Below are positions 37,468 through 47,692 of a DNA stretch of 64,000 nucleotides, in pieces. The stretch is taken from the NCBI GenBank assembly GCA_026874595.1, contig CM049316.1, forward strand, positions 46,936,695 to 47,000,694. Reading direction: 5' to 3'. Both the position numbers and the translations under genes were made by a program. The notes below the pieces were generated by a model that saw nothing but the letters and a program-made list of their open reading frames with translations, ran no database searches and had not been told where the DNA came from. The DNA is from Sipunculus nudus. Taxonomy: Eukaryota; Annelida; Sipuncula; Golfingiida; Sipunculidae. Every line of letters starts with the position of its first letter. The first letter of the stretch is position 1.

Positions 37468-39544
37468 TGTATTGACGCTGCTACCATGTACCGCACGGAG
37501 AGATGGAAACGCATGTACTCAAGATAGTGTCTCAAACAGACGCCAGATGCCGCCACCGACCAAAAGATGTATACACAAGAATTCAACCCTCAGACAAGAG
37601 CACATTGCCTGATGAGTTAGTTATTTAACGTTACGTCCAGCTGTTGATCAATATTTGTATCCGCCGATACAGTGTTTCGGAGAAAGAGTCCCCCCCCCTA
37701 AAGTATAACTATAAGCATTTCTCTCATTTTTATATCCTCGCCCCGATTTAGCACCAGATGTGAACTTGCTCCCTTTCGTTTTTCCCCCTTATCCGCCAGT
37801 CACCTGTCCTGTTCTCAGTATTGGCCGGGCATATGCCTATAAATTATTGCACTTACGTGCTTCTAACTTGTTAACTTTTTGTTCAGACCATGTGCCACCA
37901 CCTGGGCTAACATTTGACGTATGAACTTCACAGACTCGATTAAATGCTGTCCATGGTTAGTTCCCTCTGCCGTTAAAATGTTTCCATATTTTCTCAGCCT
38001 GTGCTATATGCTGATGTCTCTACACCATTGTCGCCTGACCTTTATGTATAGTCAATCGAGAGGACAGTCTCCCAGGAAATAGAGTTATGGCCATACAGGT
38101 TTTTAATATGGCTGCAAGACAAGTCAGGATATCGGCAGCACACTTTAACAAGGACCAGTCAATTCAGTAAAAATATTATAGCAAAAATGAAAGATTCTTG
38201 AGAAAATGCGCGCGAAATAAAATTAAACATCCATGCCTGGTCACCAAATTAAATACCACATATATCCTAATACTATACGATAAGGACCAATCTACAGTTA
38301 GAATTTCACAGCAATTGTTCTGATTGTTTCTTGAGGTGATACACTTGAAAGAATTCCAAGATTGCTTGCATGTGGCCATATTTGATTTCTGTCGGGCGTG
38401 AATACGATCGGGTACATCCTCTCATCTGGCTAAATTTACATTAAAACATTCATGACAATCCCTAAATTGGTTTAGAGACGGACGGACGGACGGGTGAAGA
38501 ATCATATATCAAAGGATACCGGCCTATAAGCGGGGCTCTAACTAGTGTAAACTTCAACCGTTATCCAATCGTGATTTTCGAATATGGATTATTCAATAAA
38601 TATTGCATAAAATATTAACTGTAAGCGTCATACAAGATGAAGCATTAATCCATATAACTTAAATGTTAAATATTTAGATTACAACAAAGGACCCTTGTGT
38701 ATGATTCACATGGAGAAAATGTATAGATACATGTATATATAGGCCTGATACACCGAGACTGGTAACATTACTGTTGCACGTCGCGACATCGTCTCATGTA
38801 AGAACAAACTCAGAGCGCCTCTGCTTTAAGACGTTCATGGGACATGTCAGAGGACGTTTACCGTATAAAGAACGCCGGCGGACAGCATGTAGCAAACATG
38901 TGCTGCTGTGGGGCCTTCAATAGAAAGTGGCAGAGTGGAAAGTCTGGTATGTCCAGTTATCAATACTTTTCACAAATATTTTACTATCATACTATTAATT
39001 ACCAATTTCATCAGAGAAACAATAATCATTCAAACCTCACCAGATCCTGCCATGGAGGATTTTGATCCACCAGAATACGAATTCATGGTAAAAGTGCAGT
39101 ACAGGTGACCTATCAAAAACTGGCTAACTTACTAATGGTCTGTCTTTGATTTTCTTGCTCCAACATGGAGCTTACTTGTTGATTCCACCAACATGCACAC
39201 ATTTTTATAAGATTTTCATATAAGTAAGACATCAAACTTGACAAAATAACTGAGTAAATTAATGCCAGTTTGCAGCAGGTCACCTGTACAGCACTTTTAC
39301 CTAATTCATAATTTCGATTCAGTAAAGTCTCTGGCCTGGGTGATCTACAGCTATAAATTTTGTAACGATGGCGATCATCGGCATATCTGTGCTACAACAA
39401 TGTGAAAGCACAACTAGACATTTCTTGGCACCGCAGGTGCCAGAGTATCCCCAGACATAGTAGCCCCCCCCCCCCCCCTTTAAGAACAGACCCCCATTTT
39501 TAGAAGTATATACTGACACTTGGCATATTTATTGTTTCTTCCAT

Positions 39545-40560
39545 CTAACAATCCACAATCTTGTTGAAGATGTTGGTCCTGTGATCTGACCTTTTTAAAG
39601 ATGTGTCCTGTGACTGATCTTTGACCTCATGACCCCAAAATCAATTTTGGTCTTGCTTTTCCAATGGGACATATGCAAGTCAAGTTTGAAATCTATACAT
39701 CAATAAAGCAGGAATGATCATCCAGAAACTAATTTTTTTTACAGGTGGCTCCTGTGACCTTCACCTTTGACCTTGTGACCTTAAATTGATAGTTTTCTTC
39801 CTCTCTTGGCAGGAGAACTATATGTGCAAGATGGAAGATCTGAGATGAAATGTTGGGCTGAAAATGCATCCACATCTTTTTAAAGATGTGTCCTGTGATC
39901 TTGACCTTTGACCTCATGACCCCAAAATTAATTTTGGTCTTGCTTTTCCAATGGGACATATACAAGTCAAGTTTGAAAACCATACATCAATAAAAGCAGG
40001 AATTATCATCCAGAAACTAATTTTTGGACAGATGGCTCCTGTGACCTTCACCTTTGACCTTGTGACCTCAAAATTGATAGGGGTTTTTCACTCTTGGCAG
40101 GTGAACTATATGTGCAAGATGAAAGATCTGAGATGAATTGTTTGGCTGAAAATGCATCCACAATCTTTATAAAGATGTGTCCTGTGACCTTGACCTTTGA
40201 CCTCATGACCCCAAAATCAATTCGGATCTTGCTTTTCCAATGGGTCAAATACAAGTCAAGTTTGAAATCCATACATCAATAAAAGCAGGAATTATCATCC
40301 AGAAACTAATTTTTTGACAGATAGCTCCTGTGGCCTTGACCTTTCACCTTGTGACCCCAAAATTTATATGGATCATCCACTATTGGCAAGTGAGCTATAT
40401 ATTCAAGATGGAAGACCTGGGATGAAAGTTTGGCTTAAAATGCATCCACAGTATCTTTTAAAATGCCAGTCCAGTGACCTTGACCTTTGACCTCATGACC
40501 CTAGAACCTATAGGGTTCTTACTTTAGTGGTGGGCCATACATAAGTCATGTTTGAAATCC
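39545..40560 (+). repeat. 290-bp tandem repeat, about 3.5-4 copies, each with a TGACCTTTGACCT block
   Basis: Landmarks recur every 289-290 bp: TGACCTTTGACCT at 39902-39914, 40191-40203 and 40481-40493, plus a one-mismatch form at 39615-39627. Each module also carries CCAATGGG, a GTCAAGTTTGAAA segment, ATCATCCAGAAACTAA, and a second GTGACCTTCACCTTTGACCT block. The copies diverge by scattered substitutions, so the amplification is old. Weak open frames read through it on both strands but show no known protein. Confidence 0.9.
39902..39914 (-). promoter_or_regulatory. Perfect DR1 element in repeat copy
   Basis: TGACCTTTGACCT is the reverse complement of AGGTCA-A-AGGTCA, an exact DR1 of the type bound by HNF4, COUP-TF and RXR-family receptors. 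Identical elements occur at 40191-40203 and 40481-40493 because the block lies in a tandem repeat. Confidence 0.35.
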
Positions 40561-41151
40561 ATATGGCTATCAACACTGGAGATATCATAAGAGGTGTGTG
40601 ATTTTCACCATATATGGCAATATTCAAGGTCAAGGCCACTATCATGGGAAAGGTCATGACCCCAATTTAAATAAACATCATCCAATAACCCATACCTATG
40701 TATATGCATAATATAAAAGAAATCTGTCCATTAGTTTTTGACTTATAATGCTCACAGTACTGTAAGGTGGCAATTTTGGGGGTATTAAACGGCATGAAAA
40801 CAAGTAAAGAATAATAGGTGGCGCCACCATTTTCTGGAACATGACAACCCTATCCATGATCTTCCATCAACTTGATTTTGGGATAAATCCATGCAAGATT
40901 TCTTGAGATATTAAAGAATTTGTGTGATTTTCCCCAAAATTGGACCTATTCAAGGTCAGGGACACTCTCCTAGTATAGGTCATGACCTCATTTTAAATAG
41001 GCGTCGTCCTCTTACCCATATCTATACATATACCAAGTTTGATAAAGTTCCGTGAAATATTTTTTGGGTTATCGCGCCAACAAGATTTATATGCGGCGGC
41101 GGCGGCGGGACCGGTATGAAAACAGTATCCCCCGACTTTGTCTGGGGATAC

Positions 41152-42790
41152 AATTACAAATTCGGGATTACATCGAAGGGTGCGACGAATTCATTAACGC
41201 ACTCTCTCCGGACTTTGACGGTGCAGGCTGAGCTGCTTCGTGATATAACACACGTAAATCAACAATCTTACAACAAGACCTTTATTAATATCACTCTTTG
41301 AAAAAATTTTAAGGGTTATAAATTTAAAGTTTTAAAATGCCATCGCTGTTCTTCTGTCATGGAGTAGATATAAAGAAATAAACCGACGTTTAGTTTATAG
41401 GAATCAGATTTACTTTGCTTATTCTTTTAGACTACCTAGTCTATGCACATTTTCTCGCTAAAATGTAACAGGGGTTATGTAAAACTAGGGACCTTGGTTT
41501 AGGGCTCACTATGTCTTTATATGTGCAGACCCTTTCTTCAGAGGAGCCTATATCTGAAAATTAGTTCTAAGGGTGGTCGACAGATGGCAGCACGTAATGG
41601 GCACTGACACATTGAGAACTTCCTCGCACGTTCTTCAGTTTTAACATCCACGAACTCATTCACTGAGCTGATCTTTAAAGTCGTCATTGTTAACACATTA
41701 CATTTATACGTATCAGTATATCGAAGACGAAATTAACAAAGCCCTGAAACTGGTGTCACGACAGCATACATCATATGATTGTATTTGCTATAGCAAATAT
41801 ACACAGGACGAACAGATTCAGCTTTTACCCTCGTTTAACATAGGTTCCAGAACCGAAGACCAGTCCACTTTACGATCACTTCTCCGACGTTTGGGATACA
41901 GGGGGAACAGGCTTGTACCAGGCAGAGGTGCGTACTGCAACCCTTCCTCTCTTTACAGTGACTTCATACATAACTAGTTTAGTAGTCACATAAAGAGCAA
42001 ATGTATATAAAATTAACAAGATAAATAAAAATTTAAAAAAAAAATAAAAAATACCTGAACATTGTAAACCCCGACTTTTTTTCAAAGTGAACACACCGAG
42101 TAACTATTTCGTCGTAGTTAACCACTAAAGTACGGATTGCATTATATCTTGTAGGATACAGGGGACCAATTCCTGAAATCGTCATTCACACCAGCTAGCT
42201 TCAAGAGGAGTCGCAGGCGTCAGTCACCGCTGGAAAGCAACATTCTCTGGCCGTATCTACAGCTGCCCGTGTTTTACAGCTGTCATGCAGCTTCCTTCAC
42301 AGCTGCCTGGCGTTAAATACAACTGCCAGGGTTTTAAAGCTGTCAGTGTGAACTACCAAGCACAAGTCCCATCACTTTCCTTACATAGAGTATGCTGCCA
42401 AAAGGTATCACCTTAACTGCATGTTATACGCTGCTTTATTTCTTTTTATTTTTCATACTACAAATACAACCGTGTCTGCAGAGTTAATAATATAATTTAT
42501 CCAATAAGGCTTGGGTGAAATAGAAGGTAACAGTTATAGTTTTATGTCATTGTCACATTAACACTAAACTGAATCGTCTGTGTTAAATCTAAGGGCACAT
42601 GAGGGATTCTGAAGCGCCATCGGTTTTACAGGAAATGTTACATTTGGGACCGAAATCATTTGAATTTTCCTATTGAAGGTTTTAAATAAATTTCTGTCAC
42701 ACAAAGGTATTTACAGAATGCATTTCTCTCACCCCTAACATGCAAGGTGGGGGGTCTCATCTTCCCTGTGTGCAAATTTAATTTAATAAA
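41152..42790. other. Intergenic region, part 2
   Basis: No gene recognised. It includes a partial CTCF-like match (41577-41590) and a moderately GC-richer patch around 42150-42330 with repeated AGCTG (AACTGCC/AGCTGCC-type) motifs. The longest open frame (41687-41977) resembles no known family and has no supporting splice or composition signal. Confidence 0.6.
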
Positions 42791-43876
42791 AAAATTTTAT
42801 TTTCTGTACTGCTGTATAAAACCTCAAACTAAATTAACTGATACACACTTTTGTTTTATGTTTGGACATGTCTATGGAAGCGTTTGCATTTGTTTTTGGA
42901 ATTTGAAGAATTATAGTAGTTCTCCAAATATATAGTTTGATGACAATTTTAAAGGTGCCGCTTTACACACACATATGTAAACCTGTTAACAAATTGACAT
43001 ATACTGAAAATGTTGCATAAAACAAAAGCACATTCATGTTTCCTGTCGTCAGGGTCTGCAATGTCAGAGTAACCAGATTATTAAGGTGGACTGGATTCAT
43101 TGCAGTTACAATCAAGTGTTGGTGACCAGATATAAAGTCCTAATTTCAGGGAGTTGAATTTGATTTAATACAAAAACACCATTGTGTATCAATAGACCAT
43201 GACTTCCCCCAGTGCACAGTGAAGATATTCCTGGAAGTACCCATCAGTGACCCTACTGTAGTATAATATGAAACCACTGCATGTAATTACTGAATGGACT
43301 TTAGACTTCATGTAAAATTATTGAATACAATTTAAGGTGTCTGTGTGCAATTACTGAGTGCAATTTAGGTGTCTGTGAGGTGTCTGCAATCAGCATGCAG
43401 ATATCAAATGCTTTCTTCAAATCCATTGCAACCTGCACAGATATCACACATATATATGATAACAGCAGTCAAAATACAAATGAAAGAAAACAAAGGACAA
43501 GCACTTGTATGGTTTACTGCATTCATAAAAGACAGACCTGTCATGAAATCCTCGGCCGTAAAATATGTCTGAACGGGATCATGATGATCTCTCTCAGCTG
43601 AAAGGCCAGTGTATAACACTCTTATAAATAATGAATGAAAATGTTTGTAAATTATGGACAAAAAATGCAAGAGTCTCAAAACTATACCTACTCAGAGCAG
43701 AGCCAATCGCATCACACTAATAAAGCACATAGTACACAGCCCAAGTGCTGCACCTACAAACTGAACATACAGGCTCGCCATTTAAATACAAAAAGCATGG
43801 TATAATTATTCTAAATTGTTCAATGATATAATAATAGTTATAATAATAATATAAACAGACAATGGCAAGGGTTAAA
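42791..43876 (-). other. Probable 3' UTR of the LIM gene
   Basis: Downstream (minus-strand sense) of the LIM-gene stop codon. A minus-strand AATAAA (TTTATT on plus) at 42796-42801 is the nearest clear candidate signal, giving a UTR of about 1.1 kb; others lie farther on, near 42434 and 41280. The exact end is not determinable here. Confidence 0.4.
42796..42801 (-). terminator. Candidate LIM-gene polyadenylation signal
   Basis: AATAAA on the minus strand, the first found downstream of the stop codon at 43877-43879. Candidate only. Confidence 0.35.
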
Positions 43877-44278
43877 TTATAATTCAGTCATTTGGTACTT
43901 TGAATTGTCTCTTTGGTATGCAGCAGGTGAATAGTTCTCTAGCACGCCAGTAGAGGGCGCCCTTGACATGAGATTATTTGAGCTTGAGGAGGAGACCACG
44001 CTGAAAGTTTCATACAGGTTGTCATTGTGACCACCTCCCTGAGTAATTAAATGGGCATTGACACTGGCGCCACCTTGTGGCAGCGGTTGTGAATAATGGC
44101 TGTCGCTGGAGTATGCTGATGACGTTGGCGATGTTTGAGCGCTGTAGGAGTGCTGGGAGGACATGCTGTCTGGCAATGAAAGACCAATTCTTCTCAGATG
44201 ACAACCATGACACAACAGGTGGTCATCCAGTGGGTAGCACCGCTTCTCTGGCTCATCTGTGAGCTGCATCCCACAGTC
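43877..44278 (-). CDS. jub: Ajuba/WTIP-family LIM protein, last exon: end of LIM3, Ser/Tyr-rich tail, PDZ ligand
   Basis: The exon starts after a CCACAG acceptor in phase 0 and ends at TAA (43877-43879). The first 27 codons complete LIM domain 3 (DCGMQL through LLCHGCH, with the last zinc-ligand cysteines of CHGC). LCHGCHLRR is typical of the Ajuba/LIMD1/WTIP group. About 106 residues follow that are low-complexity and rich in Ser, Tyr, Gln and Asn, longer than the short tails of vertebrate members. The protein ends MTEL, a class I PDZ-binding ligand (T-x-L); vertebrate WTIP also ends in a TEL-type ligand. These proteins link cell junctions and actin to Hippo signalling (inhibiting Warts/LATS) and shuttle to the nucleus as co-repressors. 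A CTCF-consensus match lies within this exon. Confidence 0.96.
   Translation of the reverse strand, partial: DCGMQLTDEPEKRCYPLDDHLLCHGCHLRRIGLSLPDSMSSQHSYSAQTSPTSSAYSSDSHYSQPLPQGGASVNAHLITQGGGHNDNLYETFSVVSSSSSNNLMSRAPSTGVLENYSPAAYQRDNSKYQMTEL
43947..43960 (+). promoter_or_regulatory. CTCF-consensus motif (14/14) in coding exon
   Basis: CCAGTAGAGGGCGC matches every position of the CTCF core CCASYAGRKGGCRS. It lies on the plus strand inside the last exon of the minus-strand LIM gene, close to the convergent 3' ends. The same bases also encode protein, so the match could be incidental. Confidence 0.4.
44067..44080 (-). promoter_or_regulatory. CTCF-like motif (13/14), reverse orientation
   Basis: On the minus strand the sequence is CCACAAGGTGGCGC, one mismatch from the CTCF core. 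It lies 107 bp from the plus-strand match at 43947-43960 and points toward it. Confidence 0.35.
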
Positions 44279-44868
44279 CTGTGGCATACAAAACAAACTT
44301 GTTAAAGTATCACAAAATAAAAATACACCATCCCAGTCTTGTCACATACTTAACAAACTCACCTGTTAAAGTATCACAAAATTAAAATACATCCCAACAA
44401 AACTAATTTAATCCTTCGTCAACCAGCTGCAAGAATATATACAGATCTACTCACTTATGAATCTGAATGTATGCCTAGTACTGTCATGCAAAAAAATAAC
44501 CAGTACACTGTTCAAAGCACAAATATATATAAAATTTCAGACATGCAGCAAATTTGATATCTCCTGATTAATTGCCACTATTTTGATATTGCCTGGGAGC
44601 TTGGGTGGAATGCAGACCAGTGAGCTGAGAACAATGGACTATAATCCCCTTCACAGTAAATTACATCACTATTGCTGGAGCAAAACATTTTAAAGACCTC
44701 AGCTTCCTCCCCTGGGAAAATCCCCCAACCCCAAGAACCCATTAGGTGGTAGAAACTCAGTAGATTCAGCAAAAAAAAATTAAAATTAACTGAATACTGT
44801 AGCAACAGCTTGGACTTATATTATAAGTCCAGAGTAATCACAGGTAGGTATGGGAAATGTGTTCTCAC
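44279..44868 (-). other. LIM-gene intron 5 with a small tandem duplication
   Basis: A 590-bp intron with donor GTGAG (44868) and acceptor CACAG (44279-44283). A roughly 60-bp duplication lies at about 44284-44397, where GTTAAAGTATCACAAAATAA occurs twice, in the pre-acceptor region. Confidence 0.9.
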
Positions 44869-44937
44869 CTCACAATGGTAACAATCAACATGAAAGTCTT
44901 TGTCCATGGACACCACACGCACTGTCTCCTCTGTGCC
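44869..44937 (-). CDS. jub: Ajuba/WTIP-family LIM protein, exon for middle of LIM3
   Basis: A 69-nt exon, phase 0 at both ends, between a TTGACAG acceptor and a GTGAGAAC donor. It encodes 23 residues beginning [20 protein letters not shown], including the central zinc ligands of LIM3 (H16, C19, C22). The motif VRVxSMDxDxHxxCYHCE is nearly invariant in Ajuba, LIMD1 and WTIP. Skipping would keep frame but destroy LIM3. Confidence 0.96.
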
Positions 44938-46395
44938 CTGTCAATGCATAAACAACAGTTATATACACAAATACCAAATGTGCAAGTTGTCATCCTTGAA
45001 CATGCACTGACAGGCTGGCCTGATAAAGGTCACTGAACAGGTCACAGCTTGGGTATGAAACTCAGTTGTCATCTCATCTCATAAATGTCAAATAACAGTG
45101 TCCATTTTATAATCCAAAACAATAGAACAAGAGACCAATGGGTCACTACGCTCAGCTGACTGACATGCTGGTATTGTGTATGATGCTAGAAGCATCTATG
45201 TACATCGCAAGTACAGTGGAACTTGTCTGAAAGACAACCTGTCTAATAAAACCACTGGTCTATTAAGACCCCTTGAGTGAACCATAAGCATTCATATTAG
45301 TTAAAACTGACCTGTCTAATAGGACCAACCTTTTTTTGGCTAGTCCCATGGGTAGTATTATTACACAGTAACTTTCCGCAAAAGAGGTCATGGTAACTAT
45401 TCATCCATGTGGAGATCAATCCAATGATTACAATCAAGATAAATGAGCCTTTGTATCAAATTTCTAATTATTCTGTGGTGCCCAAACATGCCAAATAACC
45501 CAGAGAATACAGTTCACAGTGACCTTATATAAGATTTCCATAGGGCATGCTTTGCTCCCTGTTATAACAAGGTCTTCTCATCTATCTGATTGGAGGGAAA
45601 TTTTGTGTAAAAATGTTTGAAAAATACAGCCGGCACCATCAATCTTCAGGAACTGATGAAACTGTCCATAATCAACATTCAAGGCCTGATTCATTGCTAT
45701 CCATGCATTAATTATCAAGATACACGAGCCTTTGTATCAACTTTTTAATTATTTTTGGGTGCCCAAACAGGCTGTGCATTTCCGAGAATATTTCTCACAG
45801 TGACATAATTTCAGGTTTCCCAAAGAACTTGAGAATGACCTCTTAGAATTTCAATTCAGAAGTTGCTAGGTCTAAAGGTTATGATTTGTGCCCTGTTAAT
45901 GGACTGACAGTTGGACAGCGGGACACTCAGACGGAGGACAGACAAAAGGTGATCGCTATAGCTCAGCATGACTGAAAGTCGGCTGTGCTGATTACTGAAA
46001 ACTGAATTCTTACTTAGAAATATGTATATGATGAAGATTTAATATGCAGCACTATCAAGAGATTTAACAGCCATCTTAACAGTTGTATAACATATTAATG
46101 ACTGAAATCAGACCAGTGACCTGAGGATTTGAATGGATATGAATAGTTAAACGATTAAATTTAAAAGAAATCTAAAATTTCTCTTATTACTCAATTACAA
46201 ATCTTCTCCAACAATTAAATATATTTCAGATCAATGGGTGGGTGGACAGACCTAGTGAGGACGAACTATTGTTCAATGTTATGATAACATCGCTGTGGGT
46301 GCTCAAGTGAATCAGTGCCCCCTTGTGAGGAGTCTGTGAATAACTGTGACCACAGTGATGATGAGTTTATTCAGTGACTAGGTATGAATACTCAC
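44938..46395 (-). other. LIM-gene intron 4 containing a dispersed element
   Basis: An intron of about 1.46 kb. More than half of it is one dispersed repeat element (45126-45990), described separately. The rest is AT-rich without recognised features. Confidence 0.9.
45126..45990. mobile_element. Dispersed repeat element (CGCTCAGCTGA...GGACAG...AGCTCAGC family), copy 1
   Basis: It opens ACAAGAGACCAATGGGTCAC, then TACGCTCAGCTGAC, and closes with a GGACAG/GACGGAGGACAG run followed by ATAGCTCAGC, ACTGAAAGTCGG and CTGTGCT, giving partly inverted ends. Internally a 275-bp stretch is duplicated (GAGCCTTTGTATCAA at about 45449 and 45729), and a fragment of the CCTGTCTAAT repeat (45220-45370) is nested inside. 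There is no open frame of note. It matches the organisation of the element at 47692-50336. Confidence 0.65.
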
Positions 46396-46447
46396 CTCTA
46401 CTGGTGTGATAGCCTGACCACATGCTGCACATTTTGGTGCGTATACC
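46396..46447 (-). CDS. jub: Ajuba/WTIP-family LIM protein, exon for start of LIM3
   Basis: A 52-nt exon between a CACTTCAG acceptor and a GTGAGTAT donor. With the two bases carried from the previous exon it reads RVYAPKCAACGQAITPVE, giving the first two zinc-ligand cysteines of LIM3 (CAAC). The YAPKCAACGQxI motif is characteristic of the Ajuba family. It ends in phase 0 before GTEETVRV. Confidence 0.95.
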
Positions 46448-47169
46448 CTGAAGTGACAAACCAAACACCAAGAGTGAACAATCAGTGTCATCACAAACAT
46501 TCACTACATCAAACACTGTGAACAACCAGTGTCATCAAAAACATACACAACATCAAACACTGCTATCAAGTGTCATATAACATCACACACGTTTGTTCAA
46601 CATTACTGTTTTATTTTTTTTTTTCATCAGGACAGGGCAAGATGGGATCAAACACTGCCTAAAAGCTTAAAATTATTTTTATCTGTCCTACATATAATCT
46701 AGGACACACCATTTCACATAATAACACACTGTTCACCAGCTCATGAAAATTAAAATAAATATCTACAAATTAATGGTTACAAGAAAGTAACAATAGGAAG
46801 AGTATGTATGTAAAGTTTTGAATGACATGCTAGTCTGTTACTTACAAATAAGTAATATAAATTGATAAAATCTTTATAAAGACTAGCTGCGTGGTCTCTT
46901 TTACACAAGCTTTCAGGTGCTCCGCCCTCCTCCTCAGGTGTGAATGGAGGGGTGTATAGGTAACATATGGAGCATACTTTTACTGATGTAAAAATCATAT
47001 ACTGACAGACACTGTGGTTACTGAAAACAAGTTTACACAGGCTGTGATGACTGGCTCAGTGAGATGACTGGTACAGTGAGATGACTGGTACTGTGAGATG
47101 ACTGGTACAGTGACTTTGCTAATGAAGTATCTGAGATTGTAAAATATACTGAAGAGAGACTGAATTTAC
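46448..47169 (-). other. LIM-gene intron 3
   Basis: A 722-bp intron from donor GTAAATTC (47169) to acceptor CAG (46448-46450). It contains a short tandem array of a 17-bp unit (47045-47114) and, near 46460-46590, loose repeats of ACATCAAACACTG / GTGTCATC. Nothing else was recognised. Confidence 0.9.
47045..47114 (+). repeat. 17-bp tandem repeat, 4 copies
   Basis: GTGAGATGACTGGTACA and slight variants repeat four times within the LIM-gene intron close to the exon at 47170-47300. Confidence 0.85.
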
Positions 47170-47300
47170 CTGTGATAATCCTGAACACAGTAAATCTTGT
47201 TCTCTACATCAATGGTGAAGGGAACACCGTCCAGACACTCGTTACACACTGAACATCGGAAGCACCCTGGGTGGTACGATTTACCCATTGCCTGCAGTAT
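47170..47300 (-). CDS. jub: Ajuba/WTIP-family LIM protein, exon for most of LIM2
   Basis: A 131-nt exon between a CTTGCAG acceptor and a GTAAATTC donor, entering in phase 0 and leaving with two bases. It encodes [20 protein letters not shown] onward to YCVQDYH, which supplies the zinc ligands H10, C13, C16, C19, C38 and D41 of LIM2 (numbering within the exon). [16 protein letters not shown] is nearly identical across Ajuba, LIMD1 and WTIP. LIM2 and LIM3 mediate many of the family's protein contacts. Confidence 0.96.
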
Positions 47301-47567
47301 CTGCAAGTAGCACAAGCTGTTGTTAATAATCCAACATCGAAACATAGGAAGCCATTCAAAACAAAACACGGCACACACATACATACAAACAATGGTGCAT
47401 CCTGAAGTGAAAAACAATGGGCCCATGGGTGACGGCGCTCGGCTGATTTTGCCCGTGACAGAAAAATGTCAAATCCTGGAGTGAAGAAAAGAGGTTACAG
47501 TGTTTGTTATGTTGCTGCACTTGAAAATCCAAATTCTACAGCCATGTGGCAATATGATTATTAAGTC

Positions 47568-47692
47568 TGTTCTGCATGCATAATTTCCTTTCTTGTAGTC
47601 CAAATATCGTATTTGACATAATGAGCACCGCTACCGTAATGAGCGCCCCTCAATCTGTTCTGCATGTAAAATTTCCTTTCTCGAAGTTAACA
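47568..47692 (+). repeat. Short repeat pair and CGTATTTGACATAATGAGC repeat
   Basis: CTGTTCTGCATG followed by AATTTCCTTTCT occurs twice (about 47569 and 47656). Between the two lies a TATTTGACATAATGAGCACC segment that recurs at 50341-50388, immediately beyond the far end of the 47692-50336 element. This suggests the element lies within an older repeat. Confidence 0.6.

Larger units (their letters stand above)
32171..39440. other. Intergenic region between SALL and the LIM gene, part 1
   Basis: No gene was recognised on either strand. It is AT-rich and includes AT-dinucleotide tracts (34170-34216, 36930-36950), long G or C homopolymers (listed separately), a fragment of a dispersed repeat at about 35395-35580, and a short GACGGACGG run at about 38478-38496 like the end of the CGCTCAGCTGA-type elements. 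Open frames here are short, unlike any family I know, and interrupted. Confidence 0.7.
39445..41151. mobile_element. Non-autonomous TIR-bounded element with internal 290-bp tandem copies
   Basis: Inverted ends GTATCCCCAGACATAGT (39445-39461) and ACTTTGTCTGGGGATAC (41135-41151) match at 16 of 17 positions as terminal inverted repeats. Inside are a C15 run next to the left end, four tandem copies of a 290-bp module (39545-40560), a less repetitive segment with CAAGGTCA and GTCATGACC motifs, and a GGC trinucleotide run near the right end (41093-41107). There is no transposase-like open frame, so if mobile it depended on another element. No clear target-site duplication could be read. It lies wholly between the two genes. 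Confidence 0.5.

Noticed and set aside
39729-40282. Open frames on both strands in the 290-bp repeats
   Set aside because: They are short, occur once per repeat copy, and contain no recognisable domain; repeat structure explains them.
41687-41977. 96-residue plus-strand open frame
   Set aside because: No family resemblance, no splice or composition support; expected by chance in 64 kb.
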